A program made the position numbers and the translations under genes. From Phytophthora colocasiae (lineage: Eukaryota; Oomycota; Peronosporomycetes; Peronosporales; Peronosporaceae), in contig JAGKQI010000043.1 in NCBI GenBank assembly GCA_018806915.1, positions 1,302,001 through 1,366,000 of the forward strand: a DNA stretch of 64,000 nucleotides. The letters run 5' to 3'. The notes under the pieces were generated by a model that was given only the letters and a program-made list of their open reading frames with translations, was not told where the DNA came from and did not search any database. This document shows, piece by piece, positions 61,787 to 64,000 of the stretch (the stretch's first letter is position 1; the number at the start of each line of letters is the position of its first letter).

Positions 61787-63442
61787 TGCAGACATCCAGG
61801 ACCAACAGCATGAGCTGTTGATCTGTCTCGGTGGTACGTTCACTGGGGCCCAAAGAAACTGGAGTGTCATTGAAAAGAAAGCATACCCGATCATCGTGGC
61901 GTGTGATAAACTCAGCTATCTACTTCTCCGACCGCGTGGCTTAGCATGTACTGCGACCACCGCAACTTGATACATGTATTCGCACCCGGACATGAGGTCA
62001 AGAAGCACGTTAGAGGTAAACTTTTGCGGTGGTCCATGAAACTGATGGAGTATCGGTACACTATCGAGCATATCGGCGGCACGCACAACGTTTGGGCGGA
62101 CATGGTGTCCAGGTGGGGTGGTGCCCCTAGCGTAGCGAGCGTGGCAGTGAAGCGAGTCAACCTTCGACGAGGACGTGATACCGAAGTCACTCAGCGTACC
62201 AACGCTAGTACCCGTGTACCGATCCGGCCGTTCCGTGACGGCAATTTCGTATGGCCAACTACAGATGAACTACTTGGAGCTCAACAGCGGCACATTGTGG
62301 AGCGTCCACAAGGCTTGATGAGAAGAGCGGATGGTCTACTATGCAGTAATGAGCGGATTTGGATTCCTACGGAGGAGTCGAGTCTACTGCAAAGGCTACT
62401 AGTGATTGCTCACAGCGGAGCGCAGGGTCACAGAGGCCGCGAAGCATTAATAAATGTGATCAATCGACGGTTTTTCGTGCGGAATCTCTCAGCCGTGGTC
62501 AAGGCTTTCCTTGCTGGCTGCCTCATGTGCCAGCATGTAAAAGGGGGGAAGGTAGTGAACCGACCATGGGCAGAGACATTCCGATGCAACGAAAGAAATG
62601 GAGCACTTCATTGGGATTTTCTACATCTCGGTGAATCGTACGGCAACTACAAGTATCTACTCGTACTTAAGGACGGTGCAACTCATTTCTGTGAGCTCGT
62701 GCCTTGTGCCTCACCGACCGCAGAGGTGACCGCTGCATCAATATTGGACTGGCACAGTCGCTACGGAACTCCGCGTGTGTGGATGAGCGACCAAGGCAGT
62801 CATTTTAAGAACCGTGTGGTAGCAAAAGTGGCGAGACGCCTCGACAGCTATCAACGTTTCACTCTGGCGTACAGTCCCTGGATTAATGGCTCCATAGAAA
62901 GGCTGAACAGGGATATCGTGCAAGTCATGCGAGTTTTGTGCCTTGAAGGCAAGGTGGACTTCCGAGATTGGGTACATTTTGTGCCGGTGGTCCAGACGAG
63001 TTTGAACCACACGCCCGTCCCGTCACTTGCCAATAAGGCGCCAGTGGAGCTATTCTGCGTTCTGCCTGCTGCGTCTCCCCTTGACTTTGGAATCGACAGC
63101 GAGGCAGAACTCGTCACGATTGACGTGACCTCGGGCAACATCGACCGAAAACTGGCCGCTCTACGCACGCATGTCCAGGCGATGCACAGGAAAGTGCAGG
63201 TAGCAAGGTCGGAACAAACGCAACGGAATCAGAACATGCAGAGAGGGACCAGGAAGGCAAACTTTGATGTTGGTGATTACGTCCTACGATCGAGAGTGGA
63301 TCAAAACCACAATGACAAGCTTCTTGTCACATGGACCGGGCCGTACCAAGTGGTGGGGACAGACGAACACTCATTTCGTGTGCAGCACCTAGTGACTGGC
63401 GCGGAATCAGACGTGCACGTGCTTGAAGTTCTACGCGGATGA
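61767..63442 (+). pseudogene. Gypsy RNase H end and integrase
   Basis: RNase H continues in a second frame (61767-61970) and then a third (from 61946), where the CDHRNLIHVF and GGTHNVWADMVSRW motifs occur. Integrase follows: a zinc-binding region (HSGAQGHRGREALI ... CLMCQH, about 62410-62535) and a DD35E core (HWDFLHLGE, MSDQGSHFKNR, NGSIERLNRD). A GPY/F-like segment near 63330 (TWTGPYQVVGTDEHSFRV) ends the domain. Two shifts in RNase H and the surrounding lesions mean no intact pol can be made. Confidence 0.9.
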
Positions 63443-63701
63443 ATCTTTTGAGGTAACGGAGGAAATCCTTGAGCACGTAGCTGCTCAAGGTATTGTCCTG
63501 ACCGTTGCAGAGCTCAAAGATCATCGGTGGAGCTCAGCTAAGCGGTGCTACGAAATACTGGTAGGGTGGAAAGGTCTGGAGCCAATTGAGGACTCTTGGG
63601 AGTCGCTCAAGTCACTGTACAAGGACATCCTAGTGATGGTGAAGCAGTATGTGGCAACAAAGGACGATGCCCAGCTAAGTGCAACATTGGAGCAACTTTA
63701 G
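63423..63701 (+). pseudogene. Chromodomain of the second Gypsy element, out of frame
   Basis: The frame is different from integrase, joined through a shift near 63430. It reads VTEEILEHVAAQG, then YEILVGWKGLEPIEDSWESLKSL, the typical chromodomain core with W and WES positions. Chromodomains on integrases steer insertion to particular chromatin marks. Confidence 0.8.
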
Positions 63702-63833
63702 AACTTCAAATTGAAACGCGAGCTGTTGTGTACCCATGTACCACAAACATGGTACTATGTCGGAAATATTACATTTAAACAGCATCCAAGGCGGATCGGC
63801 ATTGAAATGCGTGGTCAAGTCTTGGAAGGGCAG

Positions 63834-64000
63834 TGTAGTGGGGTGAAGGTCTTCAGGACCTGACCACGCACTGTGCTGGTGGTCGAGGACGACCTCAGCT
63901 AAGGCTGGCGTAGGGTTAGACTCCGAGGTTGGTAGACTAGAGCAGGTGTGGATGCAACAGCGTGTACGAGTATCTGTCGAGTGGTTTAGCCAACCTCATT
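63834..64000 (+). repeat. 3' LTR of the second Gypsy element (first 167 bp)
   Basis: It matches 56658-56824 at 165 of 167 positions and runs off the window edge. Confidence 0.95.

Larger units (their letters stand above)
56658..64000 (+). mobile_element. Second Ty3/Gypsy element, chromodomain type, with a nested MULE
   Basis: The 5' LTR starts with TGTAG at 56658. The same 167 bp reappear at 63834-64000 as the start of the 3' LTR, running off the window, with only two differences (position 11 C/T and position 82 A/T of the LTR). Between them are gag, protease, reverse transcriptase, RNase H, integrase and chromodomain in the standard order, interrupted by a MULE at 57559-59508. A purine-rich TGGAAGGGCAG directly precedes the 3' LTR. 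There is no second RNase H, so this is a different lineage from the element at the left end. A primer-binding site was not recognised after the 5' LTR. Confidence 0.92.

Noticed and set aside
1..64000. RXLR or Crinkler effector genes, CRISPR arrays, bacterial operons, rRNA
   Set aside because: I looked for secreted RXLR/LFLAK-type proteins, regular spacer arrays, rRNA signatures and bacterial gene layouts and found none that hold up.

Overview
The window looks like nuclear DNA of an oomycete, most likely Phytophthora. It combines short GT-AG introns (about 49-81 nt), compact genes often less than 300 bp apart, and a transposon set typical of that group: Ty3/Gypsy elements with chromodomains (one with a second RNase H of the kind described in oomycete Chronos elements), Ty1/Copia, L1-like LINE, piggyBac, MULE, Harbinger and hAT-type pieces. 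Nothing bacterial or organellar was seen. The genus is an inference.

The left part (1 to about 30,000) is a transposon graveyard. It opens with the 3' half of a Ty3/Gypsy element (1 to about 8,800) whose pol is followed, between chromodomain and 3' LTR, by a very long reading frame on the opposite strand (3696-6983, about 1,095 codons, broken by one TGA). Then come a gag-like remnant, a Harbinger transposase pseudogene, a Copia fragment, LINE pieces, an opposite-strand Copia fragment with a shared LTR, a piggyBac pseudogene carrying a 394-bp hAT-like MITE with a perfect 8-bp target duplication, a tRNA-like 64-mer, and a MULE split by a 1.63-kb piggyBac derivative with TTAA duplications.

The middle part (30,000 to 56,450) is gene-rich and mostly intact. 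It holds, in order, eEFSec (-), a Tudor-like/coiled-coil protein (+), an inverted-repeat element, a hypothetical protein (+), an EF-hand pseudokinase (-), a hypothetical exon (+), a 59-aa membrane peptide (+), a HEAT-repeat protein (-), a TMEM50-family protein (+), a 1,298-aa TPR/IQ/LRR protein rebuilt from five exons (-), a Ser/Thr-rich protein (+), the co-chaperone STI1/HOP (+), a tandem pair of duplicated proteins of unknown function (+,+), a SERAC1-like lipase-fold protein (+), an ankyrin protein (-) and a Tubby-domain protein (+). Several neighbours are divergent with 80-250 bp between starts, so they probably share promoters.

The right end (56,658 to 64,000) is a second Ty3/Gypsy element. 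Its 5' LTR and the visible 167 bp of its 3' LTR differ at only two positions, yet its gag is split by a MULE and its pol has stops, frameshifts and an altered reverse-transcriptase active site. The genes of the middle block do not form a pathway. They are housekeeping and signalling genes packed between repeat blocks, the two-speed layout usual for this group. Gene models with introns were built by eye from splice signals and reading-phase agreement.
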